This document shows, piece by piece, positions 45,567 to 59,059 of a stretch of DNA of 64,000 nt. The notes under the pieces were generated by a model. It was given only the letters and a program-made list of their open reading frames with translations. It was not told the DNA's origin and searched no databases. The position numbers and the translations under genes are program-made. Positions within the stretch are counted from its first letter, which is position 1, and each line of letters starts with the position of its first letter. This DNA comes from Antedon mediterranea (taxonomy: Eukaryota > Echinodermata > Crinoidea > Comatulida > Antedonidae): NCBI RefSeq assembly GCF_964355755.1, contig NC_092677.1, forward strand, positions 24,894,101 through 24,958,100, written 5' to 3'.

Positions 45567-47054
45567 CTTAATAGAGTTCTACTCTATTATCTGTATCTCA
45601 AGTTGTGTGAGAGTCCTTAATTCTCATTTGGTCCAAAGTTCATCTGAAGTTCATCGGTCTTACATTTAAAGCATAAATATATATTTTAATATTTTGTGAA
45701 TAAAGTTTAATGTGTTTCCATGAAGCTTTACTATTTACTATCTATCCACAAAATGACAATAAAATGTTTGATTCTGAATAATTATTGGTTGGATGTACCA
45801 CCTGATATTGAATTTGAGAGATTTATAGAATTCCAAATCAGTCAGTTTACACTTTAATTTTGCTGCGTATGGCGCCACATACATGAGAACCAAATCATTC
45901 ACACGCAATTAGTATAAAAACAGAAATTTTTACTACTGTATTATAAATTTGAGGTTAAAAGGTTTCATTTGTTAACCTTTTGACCTTGTCCAAGCTATTT
46001 ATTTATGTGATTTGTATAGTAGTATATAAGGGTTTCTGCATTCATTTTGATGAGCTAAATTATCAATAAACTTGTATTACAAATTGCAAGTGATCAGTGC
46101 AGCAGTGAGCTGATCTGTGGACATAATATTGCTCAAACAAAAATTAGTAGTGAATAAAAGTATGGTGTACAGTAGGCCTATGTTATAATTACAGATGAAT
46201 TATGAAATGAGTATACTGTAAGTATTTACTTGTAAGTATATAAATTAACTGCCACTGATAGATAGGCCGGTGGTACCGTTTGGATCTAATAGCAACTGTC
46301 TGGAATGAATATATATGAATAATACATATTTAACATTATAAAAAAATATGAATCATCATATATAGTTATCATTATTATAATTATATAAAATAGTTAGAGG
46401 GGATATCTAGCAGAAAGCTGAATCACCTCATGTAATTGAAAAACATTTAAATATAAATGGGCAGTATGAATATTAAATTTATAAAATTCAAAAGATGCAA
46501 GCTATTCTGACTTGTGTTTATAGAAAAAGTGTATATTTGTTACATACTGTAGCAGAATTGTCTACATATCGCCTAATCTAGCCTGTCCTCTCCTCTGCCT
46601 AATGTGTAGACCTTCTACAGGCTTTTACCCCTTGTTCATTAGCCCAGCATTTATCTTCTCATTGCCAGTTATAAATCTAATATGTTAAAAAAATGTTAAT
46701 GCTGTTAATTAACCATTGGACGTAGCCATTAAAACACTTTTCTTTAAATTAATCTATTTTTTTATGTTTCGTAAATGTCATCCAAAAATCTTTTGCTTAA
46801 AAGTTAATATTTAAAGAAAACATATGTGTACCTTTTTCTTCATTATATTTTCAGTTCAAAAGATACCTCAGGTGATAAAAGAACTTCGCTAGTCAATATA
46901 TTGATTTGAAAAACATTAGAGAGAAGGAAATAAAATGAAAATATCTCTAAGATACGTCACACTTCGGAGTGCAGACAGCCTGCGGTAATTTACTCTTTAA
47001 ATAGATATTAAAATCAATGTCAATGTGTATACAAAAAGAGATGATTCATACTGA

Positions 47055-47285
47055 GTGGATGGTGCCCGACTTCATATGTTAGGATCATAAGTCCAAATCC
47101 TGCAAGTTTTAATTTTAGTAATAATTTTTGGAATTTACTATTGAAAACAATTATGAAGAATCAAGGAGGAATTATCTATAGTAATTCTTTGCAGAATATA
47201 CAGTTTGTAGACACATTATGGTAGAGTTGATGGTACCTGGCCTAAAAATTGCGTGTCCTGGTTCAAACCCCACAGCAGTCAATTT
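47055..47285 (+). mobile_element. Two tRNA-like SINE relics
   Basis: 47058-47110 (GAGTGGATGGTGCCCGACTT then AAGTCCAAATCCTGCAAG) and 47224-47280 (GAGTTGATGGTACCTGGCCT then GGTTCAAACCCCACAGCAG) share an A-box/B-box layout and a following TTTAATTTTA. Confidence 0.45.
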
Positions 47286-48666
47286 AATTTTAAACCATTC
47301 CGTCTTACAGTACTATTTACTACTGTGAATGAGATGTGTAAAGTTTAAATCTATCCTTTGGCTTTGCATTGATATGAGGTTTTTTTTCTATCTTATAGAT
47401 TTCTACTGCTGAATGTGTTGAAAGAAAATGAAATCCAGATTTAAAAATCAATGCGTATGTTTTTTTTAGTTGAGAACAAAGCATAGATTTATGAATCATC
47501 ACATATAAATGTATTTAGTTTCTAGTACAGGTTATTTTAAAAGTAAATGATCAGTCAGTGAATGATATACCAACACGATCAGCCATTTATGTAGAAAAAA
47601 AGACATCAGTTACATAGTAGCAAGGACCTAGTATACAAATTTACTACTGATTTAAAATGAACACAAAAAAAACTCAAAAAGGTGCTATTCATTGCTACAG
47701 AAGTATTCTTTTGCAATGTTTGTTCCAGCTCAAGTATATTGTAGGTATGACACGCCATGTGTACCAAAATGTTATTTTTTCCTCTGAATATATTAAAGCT
47801 GAATTGCTGTCAATAATTCTAATTAAAATCTCGAAGGTTACAAAGCGAAACAAGTTTCATCTAGAAAGTAGCTTCTAAAAATAGTACCATTATTTTAAAC
47901 ACTCGTTTACGAATTCACATGAATTGAAAAAGTGTTCGAATTGGCGTTTGTAATCGTGCAGTTTTAAATTGCGGTTTCGATCTTTAACTAAAACGTCCAT
48001 CACTCTAATTCTAACTAAGAGCTGACGTCATATCATGTGTGTTATAGATAGTATATGGTTCAATACTTGATGTATTTCTATAGTAGGATAGTCAGTGCCA
48101 TTAGTAGAGTCTTAATTATTCTTTCTAAATCTGGGTCTGTCGACAGATCAGCAATCAATTCTCATGTTTTGTTTTAAGTGTCAAATTTCTTTCAAACGTA
48201 TTCAGATATATTGATATTTTTCAGAAGACGAAGAATTAAAAGAAACACATACTCCTTCACAGGGAAAATTTTCATTAAAAAATTTTGTTTAGCAATATTG
48301 CTAATCAAACTGATTTTTAAGTCCAGAAACATAGTTTTGTATTGTATTTTTTGCTACACAATTTTCAAAATGTGTAGCAATAAGGTTGTTTTGTATAGCT
48401 TTTTGCTACGCTACACTGGCGAAAATGTTCCCTGCTTCAGGTCGACACATTACACACATCGGTGAATGATTCGAGTTTCTATATGTTCTCAAACAAAGTC
48501 TTGAATTTCTTATTAACTTTCTTCTTTACGTTTATAAGATTACATTTTAATGGCAAACACAAAACAATATGGTATGAATGTCATTAAAGAAGTATAAAAT
48601 ATTGAGTCCAAATTTACACAGTAAAATTGCTTAAAATATTTATGTATTATATAAAATGTGTAGCCT

Positions 48667-49012
48667 TTGTTAAAATATTTTTAATGAAATTCAGTCTTGA
48701 ATTTCTTTAGTAATCTCTCAATTTCTTACTAATCTATATATTAATTCTGTAATTTTTAATATTCAAATTCCAATATAATAAGATCATTTATCAAAAACTA
48801 ATATTATTATATACACTTTGTTAAAATATTGTAAATTAAATTCAGTCTTGTATTAAATAATTTCTTTTAGTAATCTCTCAATGTTTTACTAATCTATATA
48901 TTAGTTTTGTAACTTTAACTTTTTAGTATTCAAATTCCAATTATATATTAAGATCATATTATATATATTAATATTATATAAGATCATTTATCAAAAACTA
49001 ATATTATTTTAT
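48667..49012. repeat. Tandem duplication, unit about 150-195 bp
   Basis: 48667-48817 and 48818-49012 both run TTGTTAAAATATT, TTCAGTCTTG, TTTAGTAATCTCTCAAT, TACTAATCTATATATTA, AAGATCATTTATCAAAAACT. The second copy has an extra AT-rich stretch. Confidence 0.88.
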
Positions 49013-50746
49013 ATTTTCACAGCTTACATTACTGTATGTGCTTAAATTTCTACTTTAATTTCAGTTTTTAGTTTCATTGGGTGAATTTCTAGTTATGTTA
49101 TTACTTTATGACTCTCCTAACCTTTTTTTGAATTTTGTCTTCTTTCAAGGTCATGATAGTTGACATTTTAATAGCGAATAAATCATTTTAAATACCTGAC
49201 ATTGCAATGCATTTTAATTCATTTCTCATTTAAGCAAATTATTCATACAATCATTGGATTTTGGTTGTCATATGTGTGAAATGAACGCAGTGTTTTTAAC
49301 AGCTGGATCAACATCCTGTATCCTCTTATGAATTTTTATGATAGGCCTAACATTTATCATTTTTAATGATTTACTGATAATATCAAGGAATATCAAAGGC
49401 TAGGAAAGAAATTTAATAACTAGTAAGAAAAATGATAAGAAAGTGTTTTGAATCACTGAAACGAAATATACAGTTGACTAAACTTGAAAATTTGAAGAAA
49501 AAAACTTAAGAAAATTGAAGCTGTTTCATCTCTGTAAGTTCAGTAATTTCCGATAAATTTGATTATGCTTGTATCAAGTTCATATGTCTTTAAAAATATT
49601 ACATAAGATATTAAACTCTGCTATCTTTCTATGAAGAAGATAACTTTTACTCAGATAGCTTTTCCTATCAAGGCTCATCTTTACTCTCAAATCATATCAG
49701 ATCAATATATATATTTCTAAATTGTATAAAGGAATACTTAAATATAGAAAATAAGTAGCTTCTGTGTTTGATAGACAATAAGAAGAAAAATTGATGCAAA
49801 TGCGTAAATATTGATAAACCATAAGAAAACATCAGTTTGGCTACTGCCTGGAGTTGTATTCAATCGCAGTTCATATACTGACATACATTATTCCTTCTAA
49901 ACAAACATGTACATATTATTACAATAGACAATTGTGCCTTCGCATCTATGTCATTTTCATTGTCGCTTGTAAACTTTATGAGCAATTAATAAATGTTTAT
50001 TATGAATATAGAACATTGAATTATTATACAAATTTATCTAAAGTAATGATGATTTATTGCGGTGCAGTGAATGGTGATTTTTTCTCTGTTGCTTATAGTT
50101 ACAAGAACTTGATGGTTGTAGGACTTTGGGAATAGTAAGGAAGAATACTAATAAAACCAAATGAGCTGTTTGGTGATATACTTGTAAACTTAAGAAAGAA
50201 ACCAGTTTGTCTCAGTTCAGAAGGATGTCTCTTTTCACTATATAAAGTTCAAAGTAAACATATTTTTCCTCATTTTGGTTGTTTCCATATTTTTATTTCT
50301 TGAATAAAAGTGTACTTAAGGTCTTAATAACAAAAAACTGTGAAAGTTTGAATTCCCTATTTGAAACACAGACTACAACATGGTTCGGTATATCTGCATG
50401 CATGTGTCCCACTTCTCAAACAATGTTCATAAGTTCTAAAATAAATATGCTATACGATAATTTTACAATCGCATCTAATCTTAAAAATGGTTGAAAAAGA
50501 TCAATTTGAATTCAAAGATTAGTAACTAATGATGTGAATAAGCGTACGCTCATATTTTCCAAGATAATTAAACCTTATTTTTGTTGCTTTTATATAATTG
50601 ACGCTGAAACTTGATTTGCGTTCCTAATGTAAAAACAAATCGACATCTGTCCAGGAATTTTATCAGAATTCAAAAGACAGTGAAGTTATGTTCGATGTGA
50701 CAGTTTTGAAAAAAGTTGAAACAAATTGACCGATATTTTTTGCCAG

Positions 50747-50911
50747 GATCACAAGCAAAATATAATAACGCTTTTAAACAGAGATACGAATCAACAAATT
50801 TTCTTCAGTTTCTAGTTATATCTATGGGAGGTTTAAGGGTACATAAAGATATTTCTAATCTCACCACTATCAATGATTTCCAATCTCATATATTTCACCT
50901 TTATAGCGAAG
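50747..50911 (+). CDS. Orphan exon-like segment
   Basis: Acceptor TATTTTTTGCCAG and donor GCGAAG/GTAAGC enclose 165 bases open in one frame: SQAKYNNAFKQRYESTNFLQ, FLVISMGGLRVHKDISNLTT, INDFQSHIFHLYSE. Phases are two bases in, one base out. The peptide is not recognised. The frame continues into the flanks, so a chance AT-rich frame or an old transposon fragment is equally possible. Confidence 0.25.
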
Positions 50912-51355
50912 GTAAGCCATCATGTGTAAATTGTCTCAATAACTCTGACAACATTGTAAAATTTATCCCATTTGTTAAATCTGTGGAAGTCCCTTACTCA
51001 ACATCACTTTAAAGATTTTCTCCTTCTGTAGGAAATCATTAATAAATTTTGATAGCACGTTCTATATTTAGAACCAAAGTGTAAGACCATGCTGGCAAAC
51101 TATCAAAATGTATTCTTTAAAATTGACTGTATTCTGCGTTTCGACCTCTGAGTGCTCTAAGTTTAAGATACAATGGTAAATTGCTCATTTATCTAAATGT
51201 ACAATGACAATAAAAACATGTAGCACTTTATGTGCTTTCAACACTGTTTTTTTTATTTCAATCTCTGCATGTATGTACTTTGCTAAAACTTCAAACATAT
51301 TTGCTAATTGGCCTTTGCACTTTTGTTGAATTTCCATTGTACAATATAGTTCTTA

Positions 51356-51534
51356 AGCTCTGTCTACACTATCAAACTCTATGTGGCAAAAAAATGTGAT
51401 GTGCCCACATATGAACATGATGGTCTCATATCACTACCATATTTGGGCATATCACTACCATATTTGGGCATATCACTACCATATTTGGGCATATCACTAC
51501 CATATTTGGGCATATCACTACCATATTTGGTATT
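51356..51534. mobile_element. MITE family A copy with internal 21-bp expansion
   Basis: Left end AGCTCTGTCTACACTATCAA after TTA. The internal unit GGGCATATCACTACCATATT plus T is repeated about five times (about 51424-51530). The right terminal repeat is missing. Confidence 0.88.
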
Positions 51535-54159
51535 TTTATATTCCAGATTTAAAATTATCTGATATATTGTAACTAAATTTTCCTGTTATCTTTTCATTTC
51601 ATTTACTTGTTCGACAACTTGTCTGGGGCTTCGAAAAGGTCAATGAAGCTCTATAGCTTGCAAGCCAGAAATCCCAGCAGACAACAAGTTTAATAGAACG
51701 TGAACTAGATTAGAAACTTTGATTCAGTAATATTAAAGTCATTGTTAAGCTTGAAAAAAAAATTGAAAATAATTAGAACTAGGCTATGATGATTACCCCA
51801 CAATCATCTTAGAATTCCCTATGGAAAAACTTTCTAGACATCAGGAAATTGAAACATTAGAATGTTATTATGGCTCTTTAAAGTTCTATATTGTGTTATT
51901 ATGTACGTACCATCTGAAATGTTTCATTACTGTAGGAATTATTGTTATTTTTAGCTTAGCGTAGGTTGGGATACTGTACATAACATAATTTGAAATCAAT
52001 TATTAAAAATTGCTTTGAATATAGGAACTGATTAATCTTTTTAAATGCCAAATAAAAAACAGAGAGAAAATGCAAGAAAGGACCAAACATACTGAAAGCT
52101 TATGCTAGTTGATCAACCCAAAACAGACACACAAAAATTTACAACAAATTGACCACATAATGCTATAAGGGTAAAATTAATCAGTTTTAAATGTTCTGTC
52201 TGAGTGCTAGGGTGGCATGATAGGCTAAATATAACGTCTACCTAATTATAATGTAATGAATAAAATGGAAACAAATAGTATATTGTTAATATTTACTTAC
52301 CGTACTACATAGTAAGATCTGCTTATGATTTTCATGCTTTCAATGTTGAATTACTTCATGTACTCCCCAACTTGGTGTAAAACATAGGCCTATGTGAAAG
52401 TAATTATATATAAAAGAGTAAAAATTGGTTTCTTTAAAATGATCAACCATGTGCCAGTGGTATAATGTCCAAGCAGGTAAAACTGACTACAGTTCTTATC
52501 TGAATGGTGATTTGCAGAATGAACAGTTATTTTTTAATTTACACAACAGGCTTAAATTGTTCCACAATCACAAGTTGTGTATACTGATCCCTGATTAATG
52601 ATATAATAGCACAACAGAACATTGTTGTTATAGCAAAGATTGATGGATTTAAAAATGTGCTGTAAATTAATAAATTCAATGTTTAGTATGTCTAGTGAAT
52701 TGTGAAGCTATAGCCTTGTTTTAAGGTGTTTCATTCCGAATTGATGATTTTACCTATAGGCTTGGAAGGATATGAACTACTAAGTATTCGTAATGCCTAA
52801 CTACCGGTTACAAAAGAGCATTGATGAATTATGCAAACGAATGATACGTATCCTAAAGGTGCGAGTCTTTAGAGGGAGAAGAACATCGATGAATATCGTA
52901 AAAATGAAAGGTTAGCTGGGAGCTAATTCAATAGCATGGATACAGTCTCATTTCCTGTGCGATGCATCAGAGATAGATTGTTGTGTACCCCCTGAGGTTG
53001 TGTAGAATCTAAACCGGAGTGTATTTGTATCGATAGAAAACAATCTTTTACCTTGCGTATTCTGACATTGATCTTAAAATGAATATTCATTTACAGAAGA
53101 ATGACAAAGTTTAACAAAGAAGTTTAAACAAGAAACATTTCTTACAAAAAACGCTGCTGGACATTTTAAAATTAATCATTGTTCTTTCTTCAGATATATA
53201 TATAATTAATTATTAAAAAGATGTCCTTTAATCGCAAAAATACATACAAATCAAAGATAGTTCTTTAATTATGAATCACATGGCCATTTAAAAACATTTG
53301 AACTTTAATGTGCTGTGTGTGTGACCTAAACTTGTAGGCATGCAACTGAATACCCTCTAGAGACAACGTTACTTCACGGCGGTACAAGTGAGAAATTCTT
53401 CCACAATCTGTTAATTTGCGTCAACCAATCAAAGGGCGAGAATCCAAAATCGTTCAACCGTGATCCCTCATAGACTCTCTTTTCCCAGACGTTTTTTGGG
53501 TCCAGCAGCTGGGATCTATAAATTATAGTCGAGTTTACAAAGTCGCAAAATTGTCAGCCTTAGATACTATAACTGCTGCTTGCTTTACCTTCTGAATGAG
53601 TAGTCTTTCATGGGACGTAGCTGGCTAGAGCAGCAGCATGAAAAACACTTAAGTCAACCTTAGACACCACTTGATCTTGTAAATTTGTCATCCAGACATG
53701 CATTGTTGGTAGAGGGGCTTCTAAATTTTAAAGGGTCTGGTGAAACAAGACTATACCAAGTTTCAAAATCCTATTCCAAATTTTTTTCTTACAAATATTG
53801 AAGTACATTATCAAAGTGTAAATCTGTGGAACATATGTCAATACCACATTTGTTCTTCTTCCCATGTAACTAATAAAGTTTAAGCTTTGTTAAACATGGA
53901 CATACTTCACACAATTCTCATACTCTTGTTTCTTTTTTCCAAAATGGAAACTACATAACTGACTCTTTATGTTTACTGCTCTGCTGGTCGCATGGCATGG
54001 CAGTTGTAGTTTTAACTTCTAGAGCTATAGAACTGAGAAGGGTGTAAACGGGCTGTGTTAGGAAATTCTTACACATTGTTGAAACCTTATTCTTAAGCTA
54101 AAATATCGTTTTAATTTGATCATGTACTTTTATATTTTATGTTGTTATTTGATACTCAC

Positions 54160-54261
54160 CAATCGTATTTCCGGATGCAATTCTGTACGCCATTGGTAAT
54201 AATAATACTTAGCCGGTAATCCAAAGAAATCCATTGCCTCTCGCTCCTGATAATCGGTGTG
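54160..54261 (-). CDS. Orphan exon-like segment
   Basis: 102 bases between ATTAATGCAG and a strong donor, ATTG/GTGAGTAT. Phase 0 reads HTDYQEREAMDFFGLPAKYY, YYQWRTELHPEIRL; a second frame is also open. The exact multiple of three, the donor quality and the hydrophilic composition favour a real coding exon of an unidentified minus-strand gene. The polypyrimidine tract before the acceptor is weak. No neighbouring exon was found. Confidence 0.4.
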
Positions 54262-54464
54262 CTGCATTAATAAATCGTTCAATAAATCTGACTTAGACTA
54301 ATTCTTCCACGGTATGTGCCAAGTTTAGCAAAGTGTATTCCACTAAATCCATATAATCCTACAGTTTCTACAAAGCAAATGAATTGTAAGCAGCAACGGT
54401 TAATTTAATCAATTTGGTATGTAAAGGGTGGAAATATATTGGATTTAAATTTGCTATGAATGTC

Positions 54465-54535
54465 CTTGTGGTCTAATGGTAAAGTATCTGCATTATGAGT
54501 AGAAGATCAGAGTTCGAATCTCATTATGGAGTTTA
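54465..54535 (+). mobile_element. tRNA-like SINE head or tRNA pseudogene
   Basis: TCCTTGTGGTCTAATGGTAA (A-box) and AGAGTTCGAATCTC (B-box and T-arm) at tRNA-like spacing. The acceptor stem does not pair (TCCTTGT against TATGGAG), so it is not a functional tRNA. Confidence 0.5.
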
Positions 54536-54582
54536 GAGATTCTCTTCTTTCTAATAAATAATAACTCTTATTAAATATATAA

Positions 54583-54728
54583 AGCTCTGTCTAAACCATC
54601 TAACTAGTTTGACAAAAAGTGTGATGTGCCCAAATATGGTAGTGATATGCCCAAACATGGTACTGATTTGACACTATCATGTCCATATATGGGCACATCA
54701 CATAATGTTTGATATTGTAGAAAAGGCT
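54583..54728. mobile_element. MITE family A, full copy (TAA target duplication)
   Basis: AGCTCTGTCTAAACCATCTA at the left, TTTGATATTGTAGAAAAGGC then T at the right, flanked by TAA on both sides (54580-54582, 54729-54731). The interior matches the other copies. Confidence 0.9.
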
Positions 54729-57700
54729 TAATGTAATAAAGTATATAGATAGATGCACCTGTATGTAATAAATTACCATTCCCTAACATATAGAGTAACA
54801 TAGTATTTACATGAACATTCTAGAATAAGATGGTTTGATTTAAGAAACCATGTATAATTAATAAGAACAATCAGAAACATTCCAGAAGTGCTATTAATAG
54901 AAACTGTAATCATGTAATAATGAGAAGTATAAAGAATGATCTAGAAGGATAGGAGCTTCTTGTATATAAAGGGATGTAAACTATTGTAAGGTTGTTGGAT
55001 TAGAGGTTGGATATTATATTGTAAAGTTATTGTGAAGCTGTTGTTTAAAGTGCTTACTGGATTGTTAAAAGTTGAAGTTGATTGAAATTAAAGCTTTGTT
55101 TTTGAGTTATTTTACAACTTTGTGGATTTTGTGTGTATACTTTTATGTCACAAGGGAGTTCCTAAAGTATTTTTCAACCGCTCGGAAACATACGTGAGAG
55201 GAGTTTGTGACACTTTAATATATCTAAAAACTCATCTGTCATCAAATTTATTAACGTCACTGCATATCCAATATTTTATAAAAAAATTATTTCACAAAAA
55301 AGAAAATAAAAATATGATACATTGTAAATAATAACGTAATCATTAGTGGATAGTGATAGAAAGGTCAGAGCTCAAAACAACCAAATATATATATGTGTAT
55401 TCTTTTATTTCTTATTCATTTTGTTTGATGTAATCTCCATTTCCAGTGATTGTTCACATAAATGAAAAAGATGAAAATATTAAGATAAAGTTTAGTTATA
55501 GAAAAATATGTGGAGGAGAGGAAAGGGGTTGTTAAAGAAGGTTAAATAAGGTGATATCAAAAATATGATATATAAACTATTTTAAATTATGTTTAAATAA
55601 GTCACTGAAGTTTTCATCCCAACCTGGTTTAACTTGACAATAAATGTACATGAATAAAATGTCATTACTATTAAACCACGTTAGAATATTCACAACAGAT
55701 AGTCTATTATGATTAACTGTATCTTTTTCAATATTTTATTTTTTTCAAGAACCATAAAAGAGATTGACTATAAGCTATGTAAGTCATTCTTATCAAACAA
55801 GGTAGATGTGTAGACATTGAGTCATCTATACAATCCTTATAATACATAAGCATTTAAAAAGCATGTGAGCTTAAAGACTAATACAGTAGGCCTATAAATA
55901 TATAATCATTTTTATGAAATGTGTAAGCTTATACAGCTTTTGTATGCAGTAGAATATACATGATGACTATTCCACTTCAGACTTTAGGATTGACTGAATG
56001 AAATTGAAAATGAGCCAAGGAACTTTTGGAACTGATGTATAAAAAGGTTTTGGCTCAAGATCACTTTTGAGTTGAGTGGCTGAGCGGTTAAAGCTGGAGC
56101 ACCGTAGCAACCTACCCATAAAATTATTGCAAGTTTGAGTCTCTCTTTAACAATCAATCTGGTGTGAAACAAGTTTTACAACCTACAAAACAACCACAAA
56201 AAAGCACATTAATATACGTATACATATATATGTACAAACAACGTCCTTTACCAAACATTGATTTGTGCTTTCGGAGAAAGATAACAAATCTTTACGTTCC
56301 GCAGAGGGAATTTATTCGCTGGATCATTGCATATGTGTCTATTGTGCTCAAATGTGGCTCGTCAGCTGTGACATTAAAAATTAAAGGGATAGTTGTTGAC
56401 GAGACAAAAAACAACTTCACATATTATATTACATTAAAGGGGTGGTTTCCAGAAAAATTAGTAGCCGGAGTTATTTATTTATTTTTAAAAAGGGCTGACA
56501 CCGCATAGGTATAAAATAATTTATTGTAATAAAAAATAACAGTGATAGGCTATACCGTACACTGTGGAGGATGCATTCCCCAACCCCATCTCTGTATCCG
56601 CACTGAACTATGTTGCTAATTAATATTATATATTAAAGTATTAAATACTTACTTAAATATTTAAACTTTTAAACAGGTTGAAACTTGAACTTAACAAATG
56701 TATATAGTTTAACTATAATAGTAGGGCCTATGTTATATGCCGTGTTGTTTTTACATCATCAGCTCTAATACTGATATTTCAACTTGTTTCACTCAGCCTA
56801 AGAGACTAAATACTATCTCTTGTTTTATTGTTGATGCTTATAAAGTTAATTTAAAGCCAAATGTTTAAAGTAAGTTATTACCCTTTTAACCCAAGAAGAG
56901 CTCAATTAATATGTCAATTTAACTATATGATTTAACATGAAATACAGGTATTTTTACGACTTATCTCAAATAGTTTATTAGTCCGGCTTTTGACAACAGT
57001 CTATGTTGTCACAATAACAAGAAGTGAATTATACAATCTATGTTTTAGCAAGAAGGTTACATTAAAGTTAACATAGTTCTCAATAGAAAAATGTTCTAAG
57101 ATAAAGTTATGATATCATTCTTCACTATATAATATATATAAATTTAGAATCATAGAAGACGTTCTAAACTGCCTGAAAATTAATCAATAATTTTTAAACG
57201 GTAAAGATGAGAAATTTGTGATAATGAGAAAAATTTGACAAACTAACTGGGACACATAAGTATACATACATATTTCTATGTACTGTAATTAATAATCTTT
57301 CAATGTACAACATAAAGAATGTTCAAATGTAAGGCGGCTCATGTACGGATAATTATTTTTGGCCGTTAAATGTATTAATGCACGATAAAAGTTATCGTAA
57401 AGATGGTAAAAATTGCTCCTTCGTGATGTATAGCATCCTATTTTTGCCGACAGACAGCAAAAACATTAGTATCATAAAACATTCATAATTAAGAATGTTT
57501 CAAGTGGATCGATCTTGCTGCATAAAGCTTTGTACTATGCACAGATTGGCACGAAGAAGGTAATTTACTCAAAACGATAGCGTAACATCAATCAAAATCA
57601 AATTGTAGATCATGAGATGTCATGCCATAACGCCAAAAGTGTGAAACCTATCTCCTCTTATAATTATATTGGTCATCTGGAGTTTATATGTTGAGCGTTA

Positions 57701-58097
57701 AGAGTGGTTTTTATCTGTCTGGTTCAGACAATGTTACATCTTAACAGACTTTTTGATCTTTACAAATATCTACTTTAAACTTTTTAGAAAGATAATCTTT
57801 TAAGTAGTTCCCAGCATGCAACATTTAAAAAAATGTTAAAGGGACAGTCGTAATATATATACATTCTTTGTTTGTCTATTGGAAGCATGTCAAATTCTAT
57901 AGTATCATTTTAATATTCAGATATTTTTATTATATTATATATATTTCTATAACATTTTAAAGCATGATCTTTTTCTCTTCCCCTCTCTTGCTTATTACAG
58001 ATTCTTTCTTATGATTTATTCATTTGATCAAAATTAATCTTAAACATTAAGTTTTCTTGAAATTGCAGAAATTGGGATGCGTACACTAACTTGTTGG
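54729..58097. other. Gene-poor AT-rich interval
   Basis: No gene recognised. A 114-codon frame at 56164-56508 (containing FIRWIIAYVSIVLKCGSSAV) begins just after a SINE-like head and matches nothing I know; it lacks splice or initiation support. Confidence 0.45.
56069..56155 (+). mobile_element. tRNA-like SINE head
   Basis: GAGTGGCTGAGCGGTTAAAG is a leucine/serine-type A-box; GCAAGTTTGAGTCTCTC stands where a B-box should be. The rest is degenerate. Confidence 0.5.
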
Positions 58098-58325
58098 AGT
58101 TGGATAGCCGAGTGGTTAGGACACTTGACTGTCATACAGATAGACCCGGGTTCAATTCCCGACAACACCTAGTCCACTCAGCTGTAAATGAGTACCTGGT
58201 TGAAAATACTAGGGAGAAAAAAGGCGGCGTGGAAAGGAACTGGCCACCCTACCACATAATGCCGAGGCTTAGTACAATGAGCTCCTAACAGCTCATTCCC
58301 CTACGTTCAGAGAACACGGGACTCA
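58098..58325 (+). mobile_element. tRNA-derived SINE with conserved body
   Basis: Head GGATAGCCGAGTGGTTAGGA and B-box GGGTTCAATTCCCG are well kept. The body has TGTAAATGAGTACCTGG, GGAAAGGAACTGGCCACC and GAGCTCCTAACAGCTCATTC. The last blocks look like the shared 3' domains of animal SINEs. No tRNA acceptor stem. Confidence 0.75.
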
Positions 58326-59059
58326 CCTTTACACTAACTTGTTCAACCATTCTTAATTTAGGAGACAGGAAAGATATAGTTTCTATACTACCTATAATAA
58401 TTAATCTATTTCAAATTTATGTTATTTCATAAATTTCTACAGTATTTAACAATACTAAACTTGTTATTTTGTCCTTAAACTTCATCCTCTCTGAGAGATA
58501 CAAAATTGAAATTTAAATTTGCGAGTTCTCAATAAAAGAACGCCACTTTAATGTGTAGCATGTCAGCGACATCGTTTGAAAGAATGTTGAAAATTGATCA
58601 GATCTAAGAGTGAGAGAATCTTTATCTTAACTGTCAAGTAAAGTTTATTACCAACATGATAACGCTACAAAAAAAAATCAAATGCGAAGAAGAATTACGA
58701 TTAACAATAATTCTGAAATATAAAATTTTATTTGAAGCAGTGTTTCTTGTTACATTGTTGTATAATATAGTTTTCATGGTAATAGATGACTGCTGTGCTT
58801 GAAGCAATTCTGCTAATGTTGGCCTACTTCAGGTCATGTCATGTGAATACACATCTGACGACAAACAAAGTGTTTTTGTTTCTGAACGGCCTACATCCTG
58901 ATGGAAATTTGAATGTTTATGTTTTTGTATTATGTTATATGTACAATATATGTATTTAAAAGTAAGCAACATCTTTTTCTTCTTATTTTGGTAAAATAGG
59001 ATAGACAGATGCCTTTGTCACACAAGCTCTTGTGAATACTGTTTCGGCGAGCTCTCATA

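Larger units (their letters stand above)
40441..47054. other. Gene-poor AT-rich interval
   Basis: Only repeats are recognised (41569-41718, 42645-42730, 44414-44622, 44813-44928, 45240-45566). A single transposon-like end, GGATCCGCCACTG, is at about 41987-41999, without a clear partner. No exon with credible borders was found. Confidence 0.5.
47286..54159. other. Gene-poor AT-rich interval
   Basis: Holds the duplication at 48667-49012, the exon-like segment at 50747-50911 and the MITE at 51356-51534. Around 53440-53560 is a slightly GC-richer patch with CAACCAATCAAAGGGCG and CAGCAGCTGGGATCTATAAA that could be promoter-like; no coding sequence follows it clearly. Confidence 0.45.

Noticed and set aside
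51420-51534. CRISPR-like repeat
   Set aside because: Direct 21-bp repeats without spacers, inside a MITE of an animal genome.
54465-54535. tRNA gene
   Set aside because: A- and B-box-like motifs are present but the acceptor stem does not pair. The same applies to 25099, 56069 and 58098, treated as SINE heads.
56164-56508. 114-codon gene
   Set aside because: No similarity recognised, no Kozak or splice support, and it starts in a SINE-like repeat.
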